DNA of 64,000 nucleotides from Chalara sp. BL73 (lineage: Eukaryota > Ascomycota > Leotiomycetes > Helotiales), in the NCBI GenBank assembly GCA_918026815.1, contig CAKJVC010000087.1, positions 157,398 to 221,397 on the forward strand, written 5' to 3'. Positions 13,126 through 25,331 of this stretch are shown here, piece by piece (the first letter of the stretch is position 1; each line of letters starts with the position of its first letter). The translations under genes were made by a program, and so were the position numbers. The notes under the pieces were generated by a model that saw nothing but the letters and a program-made list of their open reading frames with translations, was not told the DNA's origin and ran no database searches.

Positions 13126-14037
13126 TATAGTGTTTAAACATTTTATGCTATTTATTAAATGTGGCGTGAAGAATTGGATATAGAAGGGAAGGAATTTGGA
13201 GTTGATTAGAAGGTCAATAGAGATAAGATCTAGGAACATGAATGCTTTGAACTGTGGGTGACGGACTTTGGGACTGCTTTTATTTGATCTGATATTACGC
13301 GTTTTCGTTTCCCTTGCTTTTTCGCCTTCGCGTTGGTTGTCAATAAAAGGTTGAATAGATGTTCCTTCCACCCGTATGCTTCCCTCCTCCAGCTAGTCTT
13401 TTTGGCTTTACCAATTCCCATGCGACCTTCGCCCTACGCTTTCATTTTGACTTTGTCACGGAATTGCGCACGGGCCTTTAGCTTACTAAGCTCGCAGCAC
13501 CCCTATTTTGTAAGGGTTTGCCCTTTACAAGCTTTCCTGCTCTTTAGACAACAATATCACCACGATATCTCTGCGCATGCGGTACTAGCAATTGCCACGC
13601 TCTCATCTGCTCCGTGATAGACTTCATATCTCCCTTTCTTCTACAAGACATTGAAGTTCACCACAAGTCTTCAACGCTCTGCTTTCGCTAAAGCCAAATC
13701 TCTTGTTACGAATTACTTGCGGAAAAGCCTCTTCATATCAGGACGGAACTGTTCCTTGGGAGGCTCTCCTGACGTACGATTAACCGGAAACCAGACTTTT
13801 AAACAGCAGAGCAACCTGCTGTTGATGTTTCTGGATTATTGATTGGCGCTAAATTTGCTGCATTTATGTTTTATAGTTCGAGAGTGAATTGAGACAGTTC
13901 ATACGTAGAGAAAAATTATAACCTTAAACCGCCCACGCTATTTCAATCCAAGATCGAGCAAACAACCTCAATATCTAAATCAGCTCCAGATCTGGTTGCC
14001 ATACTTCATCAACTATCTTCCGCTGCGGCTTTTAAAA
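13126..14037. other. Intergenic region, 3' of Tao3-like gene
   Basis: No recognisable coding or RNA gene. It should contain the 3' UTR of the Tao3-like gene and the promoter of the BTB-like gene, which begins with a clean AAAATGG start context at 14038. Confidence 0.6.
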
Positions 14038-15282
14038 ATGGCCTCCTTAGATCACAACATCGATAGTTCATCCTCCTCCATCGGCAGACTCGGCGACATC
14101 AAATTAGCAGCCACCCGCAACAATAAGCGTGTGGTGCTCAAAGTTGACTCCTATGCATTGTGTACAGCCAGCCCTGTTTGGAACAAGTTCATCAACCCAC
14201 CATTCGGCGAGAAGGCACAAGAACTTGATTTCACGGAAGACAATATTGACGCTCTAATGATCCTGCTTCATATCGCTCACCTCCAATTCAACAAGCTCCC
14301 CAGCTACCCTTTGCGCCATGAGCTGATACTTCATCTTGCAAATGCTTGCGATCAGTATGACTGCGTCAAGCTCGTTAGGCCTTGGCTCGACCTGTGGTTG
14401 ATAAATGGGAAGGAGAAGATCTTAAAGCCCGGTCGGGAGAATTGGCTATACATTGCTTGGGTCTTTGGACGAGAGGAGGAGTTCAAAATTCTATCTCAAC
14501 ACTTGGTCAGAGACGTGACAGTGGACGCGGAGGGAAATTATCTGAATGAGGCTGGTGAAAAATTAGCGGAACCAATGCCGCCTGGAATCATCGGTAAGCC
14601 AGCTTTTACCTCTTATACAATGGTAATCGGCTTTCTGCGATTTGGTGATAAAAAAATATCTCTTTCGAAATGGGTATGACCTGTCAAGGAATAAGCTGAA
14701 TGGCCCTTGACGAGTAACCCATGAGCCAATTTTCGTGGTACCATGAAGCGCAGATACATTACGCTAACCTTCTGCGTAGAGTCCATCTCAAATGTTCGCC
14801 GAAAAACCATAGTCCAATTGCTTACTCTACCTTACAATGTAGTCTTGGAGTATGAGAAATGCTTGCACTGTCTTGATCAATTCTGCATCCGCCGGGATTA
14901 CCCTAGCCTTCTGGAAGAAACAACAAACTGCGGAACTCTTACATATGGCTCTATAATTGCTAGCCTTTGCCGGAACCACCTCTATCCTTTCAAGATTTCA
15001 AGAAACGGTGACGAGTCCTGGAATAGTGCTCTCAAGAGTGATAAGGACATCTCCCTTAGTGTCTCCAGTCTGGGAGACATCATACAAAGTCTGGGTGAGA
15101 AGAGAACTGCCCAGAACCTTGGATACGCCAGTCTTGGAAATAATCACCTATCCTGCCCTCTCATGTCCGGAGTCACTTCAATTAAATCATTCCCAGATAA
15201 AGTAAAGTCTATTCTCTCTTTCATGGAGAGCCCGGTCCTTGATTCTCACCGTCATCACATGGGTGTTGCTCGAACGGTGTAG
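14038..15282 (+). CDS. BTB/POZ-domain-like protein
   Basis: Model: exons 14038-14593 and 14780-15282, one 186-bp intron in phase 1, 352 residues. The join reads PPGIIE-SISNVRRKT. Residues about 15-95 (GDIKLAATRNNKRVVLKVDS, then LCTASPVWNKF and LDFTEDNIDALMILLHIAH) match the shape of fungal BTB/POZ proteins, in which the domain mediates dimerisation or binding to cullin-3 ligases. The remaining part follows the usual layout of the family: a helical region (ACDQYDCVKLVRPWLDLWL) and a C-terminal part with several Cys. An upstream in-frame ATG at 13996 would add fourteen residues, but the ATG at 14038 has the better context. The specific role is unknown. It converges with the DUF4291 gene. Confidence 0.75.
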
Positions 15283-15618
15283 CTGCCCACGGAATAAAGT
15301 TTAGCAGAATAGTTCCTGGATGGAAGACTACTCGCTGATTAACTATATAGCTCCCAGCCAGCTAACCTCGAAATGACAAACCCACCTTTCATAAAACATG
15401 ATACTCGGATAATTGGCTAGTCGGAACAGTTAATGGCATGAGCGATTTGATGATAGAAAGCAAACGGTTGAAGAGAGTAATAGCGGAGGGAGTAGATAGT
15501 GCAATATCTTCCACAAGACCATTTCTTGCGCATGTGGTGTCTCAATTTGCCTTCTCCCTCACACGCATGATATCTTTTCAACGATATACAGCCGGCATGC
15601 GCTACCTAGCTAGCACTA
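15283..15618. other. Convergent intergenic spacer
   Basis: 336 bp between two convergent stop codons. It should hold both 3' UTRs and polyadenylation signals. I see nothing else. Confidence 0.6.
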
Positions 15619-16572
15619 CTATCCCGCCAAAGCGTCCATCTTCATGGCCCCCCTCAACTCCTCGCCAAGCTCATAGACTCTCTCCGTAACCACCAACCCC
15701 TTCTCTAAAAGCTCCTCCTCCGTCCATACCTTCCCACCCTCCACACCTTTCCCCCAATTCACGAGCTCCCCCAGCTTCGTAGCACGTTGGCTCACATCCT
15801 CGATCTTTACAATCCCAGCTATCATCTCCGGCACCACCGTACCAGGGACGCCTATCTGGATAGATCTATGGCGCAACATCTCTCCCGACGGCGCGCCTAC
15901 CACGACACGCAATCAGCGCCAAAACTCCAAGTATGATCTCTCGAAATGGAGACCAGTTCAGAGGGAGGGGGGGAAATAAGGAAGGCGCTAAAACATACGT
16001 TCAGGATCCCATTGCACACGCACAGGTTTCGATCTCTCCTCCGCGGTAAGAGGTATCTTGCCATGGGTAACGCAAGCTTGTGACAGCAGGGAGAGGAACG
16101 TCGAGTGCCTCATCTTCAACGCAAGGATATTCGTCTGTCGCGCGTCTTTGCTAGCGTATCCCGAGCTAAAACCCACTCATCAGCATCCCCTTCAAACTAT
16201 CCGAACATTCCAATCACCAAGGCTCCAACGTGTGATAAACAGCGGAGCCAAGAAATCAAAATGTCCCTGCCCGCGTTCCGCGCTTTGCGAAACCCGTCCC
16301 GCCGTGGGAGAGAGTAGAAGGCGGGGACAGATATCGGAACAGGAAAACACGCACCGGTACATCATCCATCCCCAGCTCGGCTTGATCCACGTCATCCTCC
16401 CCTCCCTGAACTGCGGCGACGCATCTAGCCTCTGCTCCCTAACGGCCGCTTCGGCGATCGCCTTCGAATACGCCTGATACACCGTGATGGTGTCCTCATC
16501 ATACAGCGCTCTGATCTGTCGGTACGGTACGTCCCCTTTATCTTCCTTCTTCATATCTGCTTTGATGCCCAT
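15619..16572 (-). CDS. DUF4291 family protein
   Basis: Model: complement of 15619-15896, 15999-16165 and 16355-16572, introns 102 and 189 bp, 220 residues, the usual size of the family. Family-typical segments are present in order: PYRQIRALYDEDTITVYQAY near the N-terminus, RMTWIKPSWGWMMYRSGYAS across the first splice, QWDPER across the second, and HRSIQIGVPG. The reading frame through both junctions recreates these segments exactly, which supports the splice choices. The biochemical function of DUF4291 is not established; the family occurs in bacteria and fungi. No signal peptide or membrane segment is seen, so the protein is probably soluble and intracellular. Confidence 0.85.
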
Positions 16573-17128
16573 TTTCAGGTACCTGGGTATGCTTGTTGTT
16601 CTTATCTTATTCTTTCCAAAATTGGATATAGCGTCTTTGAGGTATTTGAAAGTTTGTAGATCGGATTTAGTTTGATTGTTGAGAGGGGAGAAGGGAGAAG
16701 GGAGGGAGGGAGGTGTTTATGGCATGTTTGGGATATGTGATGTTGCTGGCGCGGAGCTAAGCGAGCTGAAGTTAAGGGGGACGGGCTGGGAGTCACTGGC
16801 CGAGATGTGGAGGCTTAGCCACAACGGCAACCGTCCCGTTTTATGGCACAAGGCATACTTACATGCGTGTCATATGAACTATAAGACAAGGCGTGAAAGC
16901 CACACCAGTCGGAGAAGATCTGTTCACTTCATCTTCGGATAGCAGCACCCCTTGCCATGGAAGCATGTCTTACTCGACGCGAACAAAGAGGCGGGAATGT
17001 TGTAAAACCATGAAAGAGGATATGGAAGAGAAGCAAGCTAATTCATTGAAAAAAGGCCAGCGATACAAATAAAGCAGTAGAAGAATCGAAGGCACCACAT
17101 AAATCCTACGGGAACTCGAACGCTCGTT
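16573..17128. other. Intergenic region with purine-rich tract
   Basis: Promoter side of the DUF4291 gene and 3' side of the F-box gene. A purine-only tract (G and A) lies at 16681-16713, about 110 bp upstream of the DUF4291 start, and reads as CT-rich on that gene's coding strand. Such pyrimidine tracts are common in fungal promoters. No gene is seen. Confidence 0.6.
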
Positions 17129-20100
17129 TCATTTCGCCTTCCCTTTCCCCTTTCCCTTGATGGGACTCTCCAGATTCGGAAATTCATCTTCCCCAACAAC
17201 CCCCAACTCTATTCTGCTCGCCTCTTCCGCTAGACTCAACTGCAACGCATACTCCAGATCATCCGCCTCAACCGTGTCTTTTTTCTTATTCCTGAATTTT
17301 GAAGCCTGGCTCGTGGAAGGCGAAGACGACGCTGATCGGCGACTCTTCTTCTGCTTATAGACAATTGGGATGTCGTACGTACCACTACCGCTCGATCTAG
17401 GTGAGCGGCCACCAGAATCAACACCGTCGAGAAGAGAGAGTCGTATAGCTTCCTCAAGATCTTGGTTGAATTCTTCATCTTCTGGTGGCGACTTGCTCTT
17501 GTAGCTTCCGGCGGGCGTGACGGTGGAGCTGGTAAGAGCACTTTGGGAAGATTCGTCTGCAGTGTACCCGTTAGCGCTTTTGCGACGCTCCTCGTCTGCT
17601 TGAAATGTCTCGGTAGAAATGAGTTCAGCATAACGGAGTGCTTCCTCTTCACTAAGTTCACCGACGCCGAACCTTCCACGAAGTCTGGCTTCTTCCTTGG
17701 CACGGCGCAGTTTCTCCTTTCGAAGATCTTCTTGCTCAGTTGCGATATAATCCATCAATGCACCTCTTCCCGTATTTGTGAATCGGTCTGCACTGCCATT
17801 ATTGCCTCGCTCGTTGGATCGACGAAGGCGACGCTTTTTGCTTTGATACTGATCGGATGCTGAAGCGCTGTATGACCAATAACGCAAATGAGTTCCCAGT
17901 GAGACCATTCCGCGTAAAACTGTTGGATCCGGGTCAAGAAAAAGCGCACCTGCTGCGTAAAGATTGATCCCTACTCCTTGAACAGATGCCTCAGCTTGAA
18001 TAAGCCTGCGTCTGGCACGGCTAGAGAATCTCGAGTGCAAAACTCTGATGGGCTGTAGTGATGATGCAAGTGGGTCCCAAGCTTGAACAAGACCATCATT
18101 TCCTCCATGAACAACATGAAGTGCTGTAAGCGCTAGACAAGATATCTGTGGTGAGTCCGTATGGATAGTGCGGATAGGATGCAGCTCGTTGACAACGGCA
18201 GCATTGACAGACTGAGGACCTCTCATATTAAAGACTACCACACTTCCGATACTTGTCCCAATTGCTAGAAAACGAGCACGTTGACCAGGAATAGCGGCTG
18301 AAGATGCAGCGTTGCCTTGATCCGAAGGTGTCGCGAATGGCGATGAGACTGTGGAGTCGCCATTTGCAGTGAGAATAGGATCCTCGCTGATGGTCAACAA
18401 TGCAAACGTAGACATGTCAATACCGCTGGCAGTAATTTTCACCAGTGGTTGGTCCTTCAACGACAAATTTGATGTACGCCATTCTTCAACAAGAGTTACC
18501 CGAGCGAATTTCTTGAATGTGGGGCTACCAGGAAGGCTGGTTGCTCTATAGGGGGGTGTGTCGGTTGGCTTGTAGACAGTGGTACCGCCAAACAGTGCAT
18601 CGACTTGCGGCCTATCTGGTGATAGATCTCTAGCAGGCGTAATAGTCTTGCCTCCACCAAATAGTGAAGCCATTGTCATAGCTTTCGGAGCCATTGGTGG
18701 AGTCTTTGGCAACGGATAGCCTTGAAGAGAAGTTTGCTCAGATCTCCATCTGGTATATCTCTTGATCTCTGCATCTTCACCTTCTTCAAAAGCGCACCGC
18801 ATAACGACAATTCCTTCTCCAGCTCCATTGCCATCGTCACCACCAAAGTCAACCTCAAGCCTTCTTCTCATATCCCAACCAAGACATATGTTTCTGAAGT
18901 GTGATGGTCGATAAAGAAGAAATTTCTCAATTTCCTTTGTCTCCGCAATGATTTGCGCGTTAGATAGTCCCATAGAAGTGGCAGAAGATCTCGGAGAGTA
19001 GCTTCCATGGATCTCCTGTTCATTGTACGGATCTTCCTTTGCTACACGACGTGATGGCTCAGCAAGATTCCAGTAAGCGGTACGGCCGGCATTCCAAGCA
19101 TGACGTTCAACATCGCTATCGTCAACCTTGACGTCCAAAATTGCTGATGTGGGCGTGTTGCTAAGGTAGAAGATCTCGCCTAAAGCATTCAAGGCCACGG
19201 CCCAGATCCGGCCAGAAGTTTTCCGACCACTATTGAAGGATTCATCAACTTTGATCTGCACGATGGGCACCCCCGGGCAGAGAACCCATTTTGCAGTTAG
19301 CTGGCCTCTTGTGATGCGACGTACATGCTGAGTATCTGCGCCCAGAGAATATGCAGACACAACTCCCAGAGTTGAGCCTGACATCAGCCCAATTAAACCA
19401 TCTGTTGTCTTCGGAACATTAGCAGACTTGGCAATCCAGACAGCCGAGACTCCTTCAATAAGATCCGGAATCCCAGGAACGCCAGACCCATGATCCACCA
19501 TATTACTAGGCAGACTCAAAAAGCGCCCACGCATTTCCTCAGAAGAACGAAAGTAAGTTTGTCCACCGGGGAAGCCTTCGCCATATATCATACCATAAGG
19601 TTGACTAACATCCATCGAGTTTGGCAAGCCAGTAGGTCCGTCACCTGCACCGTATGGTTGGTCACCAACAAATAGTTCCGCAAATTGCGGTAGAGCTTGA
19701 GGATCGGACAAGCCCCAGTTGTCTACTTTGCCCACAGCAGGGTCGGACATGCTTGCCGTTCCGGTCTCATCAGTGCCGTGTATGAATCGTGTTGGCTTCT
19801 TGCCCGTGTTAAAGACCGCATGCAGGTGGTTGATGGTGGCGAACAGCTGGGAACCATATGTCACGACGGCATTCGTGTTGTTAGCAGCGCTATTGGATCG
19901 CGAGGAGCCGCCATGGCCTGCAGGCATTTGAGAAGGTTTGCCACGCCCAAGGCTGCGCAGAAGTCTCGTTCGCAGAATATACTCGCTGCGCCAGGACGAG
20001 AGAGTAGTCAGCCGAGTGAAATAACGACGTTCCGAACGCAGGGCTTCTTTACTTTCGCCGTCTTGTAGTTCCTTAGCTGTGCTATCTTGGCCAGGAAAGA

Positions 20101-20721
20101 ACCGCGAAAAGGCAGTGCGCCAGGCATGTGGCGTAGTAACAAGTTCGTAAAATCGACGAGAAACCAGTGTCACAGCTGACAACGACGCCGCTGGTAAATG
20201 TGACAGGATGTGTGTGAGCACCTCTACACGATGATTAGATTAGAATTATTGCACGACCAGAGATCCAAAGCACGACGAATCCAAAACTGCACCATGCTGC
20301 GTATTTATCAACAAGGAAAGGCCGTACCATTAGGAAAATCCTCCAATTTTGGTCCGTCTCCATTTCTGGCTGTAGAGTTCACGATCTTAAATCCCGGACC
20401 CTCATTAACCCTCTTCGGAGAATGCGACAAAGCATTTTCATATTCCTCAATCTGTTGGAATGATGGCTTGGATCTCTTGTCCTTGCCTGCTATTTTCAAT
20501 CGTGATGATTGTTCCTCAACATTGCGGGCTTCTTTCCGTGTCGTAACTGAACCTCTTGATGAGGAACGAGATCTTGGTCGAGAGAGATCATCGCCTTGAC
20601 TACCGCGTATATTTGCGGAGTTCGTGTCTGGAGAGTGCAAGCCATATTGGGAAGATTCGGAGGCGGACGCGGTGTTGACTGGGTTGGAACTGTTTGAAAG
20701 CGCTGTGGGGTCTATTTGCAT
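17129..20721 (-). CDS. F-box protein with WD40-like region and ubiquitin-interacting motifs (Ufo1-like)
   Basis: Probable substrate receptor of an SCF ubiquitin ligase. Model: complement of 17129-20223 and 20328-20721, one 104-bp intron, 1162 residues. Splicing creates the F-box LEDFPNEVLTHILSHLP at about residue 125, after a Ser/Arg-rich disordered N-terminus. The middle resembles a WD40 propeller in being Gly- and Ser-rich with segments such as ISCLALTALHVVHGGNDGLV followed by QAWDP. The C-terminus holds two clear ubiquitin-interacting motifs, DLEEAIRLSLLDG (about 1054) and DLEYALQLSLAEE (about 1120). A weaker candidate, EEEALRYAELIS, lies upstream of both. The order F-box, WD repeats, UIMs is that of yeast Ufo1, an SCF adaptor linked to turnover of DNA-damage-related substrates. 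That functional transfer is an inference. It ends in a Lys/Gly-rich tail. Confidence 0.82.
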
Positions 20722-21273
20722 TAAAGTTTTCTGGAAGATGTGGTTTGAGAAGTGAGACTGAGCCAGTGGTTTCTGGTCAGTCGAGTGTAGTTTTACGGTG
20801 TATAGTGGTGGAGATTCCTGGCTGAATATGTGTGGTTGTGATCTTTGAAGAAAAAGTTGTGACGTGGGATTTGGCTCACTGCCGTCTGGGAGATGAGGCT
20901 GCCAAATCGGGATTAGCGCGTTTGACAGCTATAATTTGGGAGAGATTTGACAAAGATAGAAACAAAAGAGAAAGCGGGATGATCCATTTAGGAAATCACG
21001 ATTAATAGCAAAATCTATAGGATGGCGTACATCACATCAGCTTCGGCTTTGTGATGAATCTACACCCGTCTACTGCAAAAGGTCACAAAAGTTCATGATA
21101 TCAGCGCAAATAAATTCTGTCTATTTTAGATCAGAAGGTTTAAGCTTCCCCATGTTCGTATATACATAGACCTATTGTACATTATTATTATATGGAAACC
21201 GTTCCACCTGGGGTATATTTAAAGCATTTCCTTTTGCCCCAAAACGCCTATAACCACCAAACCCGATAAAGCA
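20722..21273. other. Intergenic region between two minus-strand genes
   Basis: Upstream region of the F-box gene and 3' region of the GPI-type protein gene. No coding frame or RNA gene is recognised. Confidence 0.6.
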
Positions 21274-23778
21274 TCAGATCAAATACCCAACGCCAAATGC
21301 GATGCATATCCCCAAGACTCCATATAACGGCCGCACAGCCCCAGCCCCATTCTTTTTTCCTGTCTGCGTTGCCGTTGGCGCTGACAAAACAGCAACGGTG
21401 GTTGTTTTGAACCCAACTCCTCCCGGCCCCAAGCTAATGGTCTGGCCATTATAGACCTGTGTCGTGGTTTTGGCATCAGGTCCGATAGTGTAAATAGTCC
21501 CTCCAATATTCACCAACGTAGACCCGATTTGAGAGTACGTGATTCCTCCAGCTGTGATTACCTGCGTAGCTGGCAAGTGGTTCAAGGGATATGTTAGAGT
21601 AGAATCGTCAACTATGAGTCCGCTAGGTCCTATAGTCACTGGCTTTCCGTTTATCATGGTTGTAATTGGCTGCGCGTTTGGACCGATCGTGTATGTTATA
21701 CCATCGATCACTGCAAGACTGTACCCGATTTCTGTGACTGTCACTCCACCGACGAGACCCAACGCAATTCCAGCAGCCCCACCTATGGTCGACGTCCCAA
21801 ACACAACCCCGCCAGGGCCGATAGTGATAAGTTGCCCATTGAACAGTCTCGTTTGAGGGGTTGAGCCCGGGCCATAGAGAATTGTGGATCCATCAATAAC
21901 AACTTGAGATGCACCAATTGCAGTAATAATCTCGCCATCAAGAACTACTACATTTGTGGGTAATGATGGCGGCAATATTGTAGTATCTGAGAATCCCAAA
22001 CCTCCAGAACCCACGGAAATTGTTTGTCCGTTGACTACAATAGTTGTCGAGGGAGCTCCCGCGCCAATCGCAAATGTAGTTCCTGCAATCACTGCTGAAG
22101 AAGGTGCCAATAGAACTGGAACGCCATTGACTGTAGTCGGCGTAGCTACTGGTCTGAAAATGCCGGGATTGGTTGGGAGAGGAATGACGACGCCAGGGCC
22201 GATAACTTGGGAAGGGTTCACGGTGAAAGTTTGGCCGCCGACCGTCACTTGTGTAACTGCAGGACGGCCACCGTTGACTACAGTAGTAGGGCCAATCGCA
22301 ACGAAAGTTGGGCCTACAACTACTGGTACACCAGCGACTGTGGTACGAGAAGTAGTCGGAGCTGGAGAATTACTCGCGGGGTTTTGCACCGGTATCGCGC
22401 CAGAACCACCCCCTCCGGAGTTCCCTCCTCCAGAATTCCCTCCATTTCCTGGGTTTTGAACATTGCCGCCATCACCAACATCAGTTGGCTGAATTACACC
22501 TGGAATTGTCGTATCAACCTCACCAGATCTTGTGTTCGGGGGAGGTGGATCAAGCGGAACCCAAGAAATGCCAGTCGTGACTGTAACTTTGCCTGTATGT
22601 GCTCCTCCAGGATATGTCACTTCTGGCTCCGTTGTCCAAACTGTCACAGGATTCTTGCTTGTAATTATGATTGTTGTTGGTGCTGGGATCAGTAATGGTA
22701 TTGTAATCCCAAACCCGGCTGTGCTACTAGTTGCCGTTGGAGGTGGTGGGAAAAAGGCGATGGTGGTTCTCGATGCGTTACAATACGTGGGAGGCGTGAT
22801 TTCAGGAATCAGAGGATATGCACTGGGAGTGACGGTCGCATTACCCGTCAAAGTTAATGTAATTGTTGTCGGATTTGGTTTAATTATCCACACTGTGCTA
22901 GGTTGGCCAGGAGTAAGGGTGATATCACACTGGGTACTGGATTCGGTTTTAGTGGCGGTCAAAAACGAAGTCGAACACTCTCCGGCTTTATCCACTACAT
23001 TTCCTTCCTTATCATAGATAATACATGTCCACGTCGGATCTCGTGTTGGCTCAACATAGCATTGTCCATCCAGATCATAAATGCTACATTCTGTGGTCGC
23101 AGTTGGAGTAATGGTTGGTGGGCACACTCCAGCTTTGTCGGTGACATTTCCTTCCTCATCATATAAGGTACAGGTCGGAACTTCCGTTGGCTCTGGGTCT
23201 GGCCAGCATATTCCATCCGCATCATAATTAGTACATGTCGGTTTAGGTGGGTATGTAGTCGGCAAACAAGAGCCCACTTTGTTGACTTCAGCACAGGTAG
23301 GAGATTGGGTAGCCGGTGGAATCGTAGTATTCGACCATGTCGTCGAATTTGATATAGATGTGGGCGAGGATGAGGTTTCAGGCCATGTTGGGTCTATACT
23401 TGGTACGGGGATGAGGACTTGGGTTGAAAGAGGGACTGACTCTGACGTCGGTGGTGGATTTAGGGGACTCCACGAGATTCCATTAGATACCGTTACTTTA
23501 TCTGTGATCGTGCTTGAGGATAAATGATATGTGGAAGACGAGGTGCTGGCAGTGTTTAAGGGTTGTGATGATGAGCCTGAAGTACTACTATTTGATGGTA
23601 AATCGGAGCTACTTGTGCTTGACAAGATAAATGTGCGTATAGGAGTTACAACTGCAGCTATCATGAAATGTTAGTTGAAGCACGTTGGTTTCAAGAGACG
23701 ATTAAATTTACCATTCTGTCCCAAGACCACTGATGAACACAATATCGTACTCCAATAGAGTTCAAAGTTATGGAACAT
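21274..23778 (-). CDS. Secreted repeat-rich, probably GPI-anchored cell-surface protein
   Basis: Model: complement of 21274-23657 and 23712-23778, one 54-bp intron, 816 residues. The added first exon supplies a signal peptide (MFHNFELYWSTILCSSVVLG) that the long downstream frame lacks. A Ser/Thr-rich segment follows, then four or five short Cys repeats of the form C-x-x-YD-x-x-G-x-C, some extended by NVxDKAG. The Cys block is flanked by two copies of a GKVTV-like unit ending GISWxPLxPPP. The C-terminal half holds about five tandem repeats of roughly 55 residues around TIGP and NGxxITIGPGG motifs, suggesting a beta-solenoid-like stack. The last 17 residues (LYGVLGICIAFGVGYLI) form a hydrophobic tail after a small-residue stretch, as in GPI signals. 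Probably a wall or surface protein; no enzymatic domain is recognised. Confidence 0.75.
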
Positions 23779-24410
23779 CTTAACTTCTCAATCTAAACCA
23801 GCTCTTAAATGTTGCTTTTGAAAGACTGCAATGGTGCGCCTAGGCCTCAACACGAGCAATACCTGAAAGTTGGGCAAGCGATTTCTCAGAAGCATCTAGC
23901 AGGTGAAGAAGATCTTCTGGTCCCAATTAACCATGGCAGGATAGAAGCGGCAATGCAGAAACGACAGTGGTGGATGGATAAAGTGCTATGGGTTCACGGC
24001 ACATAGAGTAGACAATACTAAACCACGGTGGTTAACGGATGGGAGATACCACCCGGGGAGCATCTGGATATTAAAACTGCTCGTGAAGGGGAGGGAAAAT
24101 GTGCAGATGAGGTGCAGGATGCTTAATGCTGTGGTGGAGTAGGCAAAATGAGAGAGCCGGTCTGCCAAGTGACTCTTTCCAGGGTGTGGATTGGCGCTAT
24201 TACAGGGCTCACAAGCCATGTTGCCGGACTGTCCACTTAAACATTCCTTTTAACATTACCCTGCGGGATAGCCCTGCTCCTTGGTAAAAGGTTGATCATG
24301 GATCTATTGGGCTAGCCCAGGTTTTGCAGGTGACGGTGTCCAGGCTGAGAGAGAGAGCAGTTATGAGGGGGCTGAGGGGAACCTGACCAGTGGCTTTTGG
24401 CGATACAGCA

Positions 24411-24458
24411 ACAGTACAGTACTGCAAGTAGATGCAGCATGCCAATACTGTACAGTAT
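24411..24458. repeat. ACAGTAC motif cluster with a 14-bp perfect palindrome
   Basis: Overlapping ACAGTAC units at 24411-24424 are followed twenty bases later by the perfect inverted repeat ATACTGTACAGTAT at 24445-24458. The same motif recurs 0.8 kb further on. It could be a dimeric factor site or a simple low-complexity expansion. Confidence 0.7.
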
Positions 24459-25285
24459 CAACAAACAATAGGTGGCCAGATCTTAACTCCTTCCTGTACC
24501 ACCGTAGGTCGAAAACCAAGACTGAGGTAATGTACTTCCGAGTAATCCCAAGTAGAAGGACCGAACCGGTTGGTGGGTGGCCGTGAAGTGAGAATTTTAT
24601 TCAGCATTTCTCATGTTCCTGCCTCTCCTCACCATCTCGTTGGCTAGCCTACGAGTGTTTCTATGCGGAAGTGCTTTTGGCAACAAGTCAGATCGATTTC
24701 AGGGCTGTGGTCCAGCTGGGAGCAGATTGTCCGTGAAAGCTCCACTTGGCATAGGGCAAAGGCTAAGCTTTCCAGTAAAATGAGATCGTCTCGATTCTTT
24801 TTCGCCTTACGAAACAACTAAGTAAGATGTCGGAAATTCATGCTTTCAGCTTGTAGCCTTATGGCCTTAAGGAAAACCACTTATAACCGACGCAACACAT
24901 AAGATGAACCCTTCGTCTCCGCGGTACTTGGAAATGAAAGTACACGGACCCTACAGCATGTTGTAGAATCAGATGTTTCAATTAGCGTAATAACGATGGG
25001 CGGGCATCAATGTGGATGTGTCTGTCAGCTAAGGATTTAATCACAGCCATCAAACTCTAAAGAAGATGATGAACGCGTCGTCAACATTTGCTTCGTATTT
25101 GGTGTACTGGGCGTGCTGGGCTCGTACCTGCACTACTACGCGTATTTGCCTTCTGCTTGTCCTCACCCTCCTTCGAGTACGGATTACGGTGATACAGCAG
25201 GGAGCTAGAGGTCGGATGTCTCTTTCCAGCTGATCGCTTGCTCCCCTGATGATCCTAATCCCGAGCAAACACCACACACCCGCAC

Positions 25286-25331
25286 GGTACTGCACAGTAC
25301 AGCATAGTACAGCATAGTACAGTACAGTAGA
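25286..25331. repeat. AGCATAGTAC / AGTAC tandem repeat
   Basis: GGTACTG is followed by CACAGTAC, two direct copies of AGCATAGTAC and then AGTACAGTAG. It is directly followed at about 25341-25362 by GGACA-type pentamers. It shares the AGTACAG core with the cluster near 24.4 kb. Confidence 0.8.

Noticed and set aside
21539..23017. Plus-strand frames of 105-167 codons
   Set aside because: Antisense shadows of the repetitive GPI-type protein. Their repeats mirror those of the real gene.
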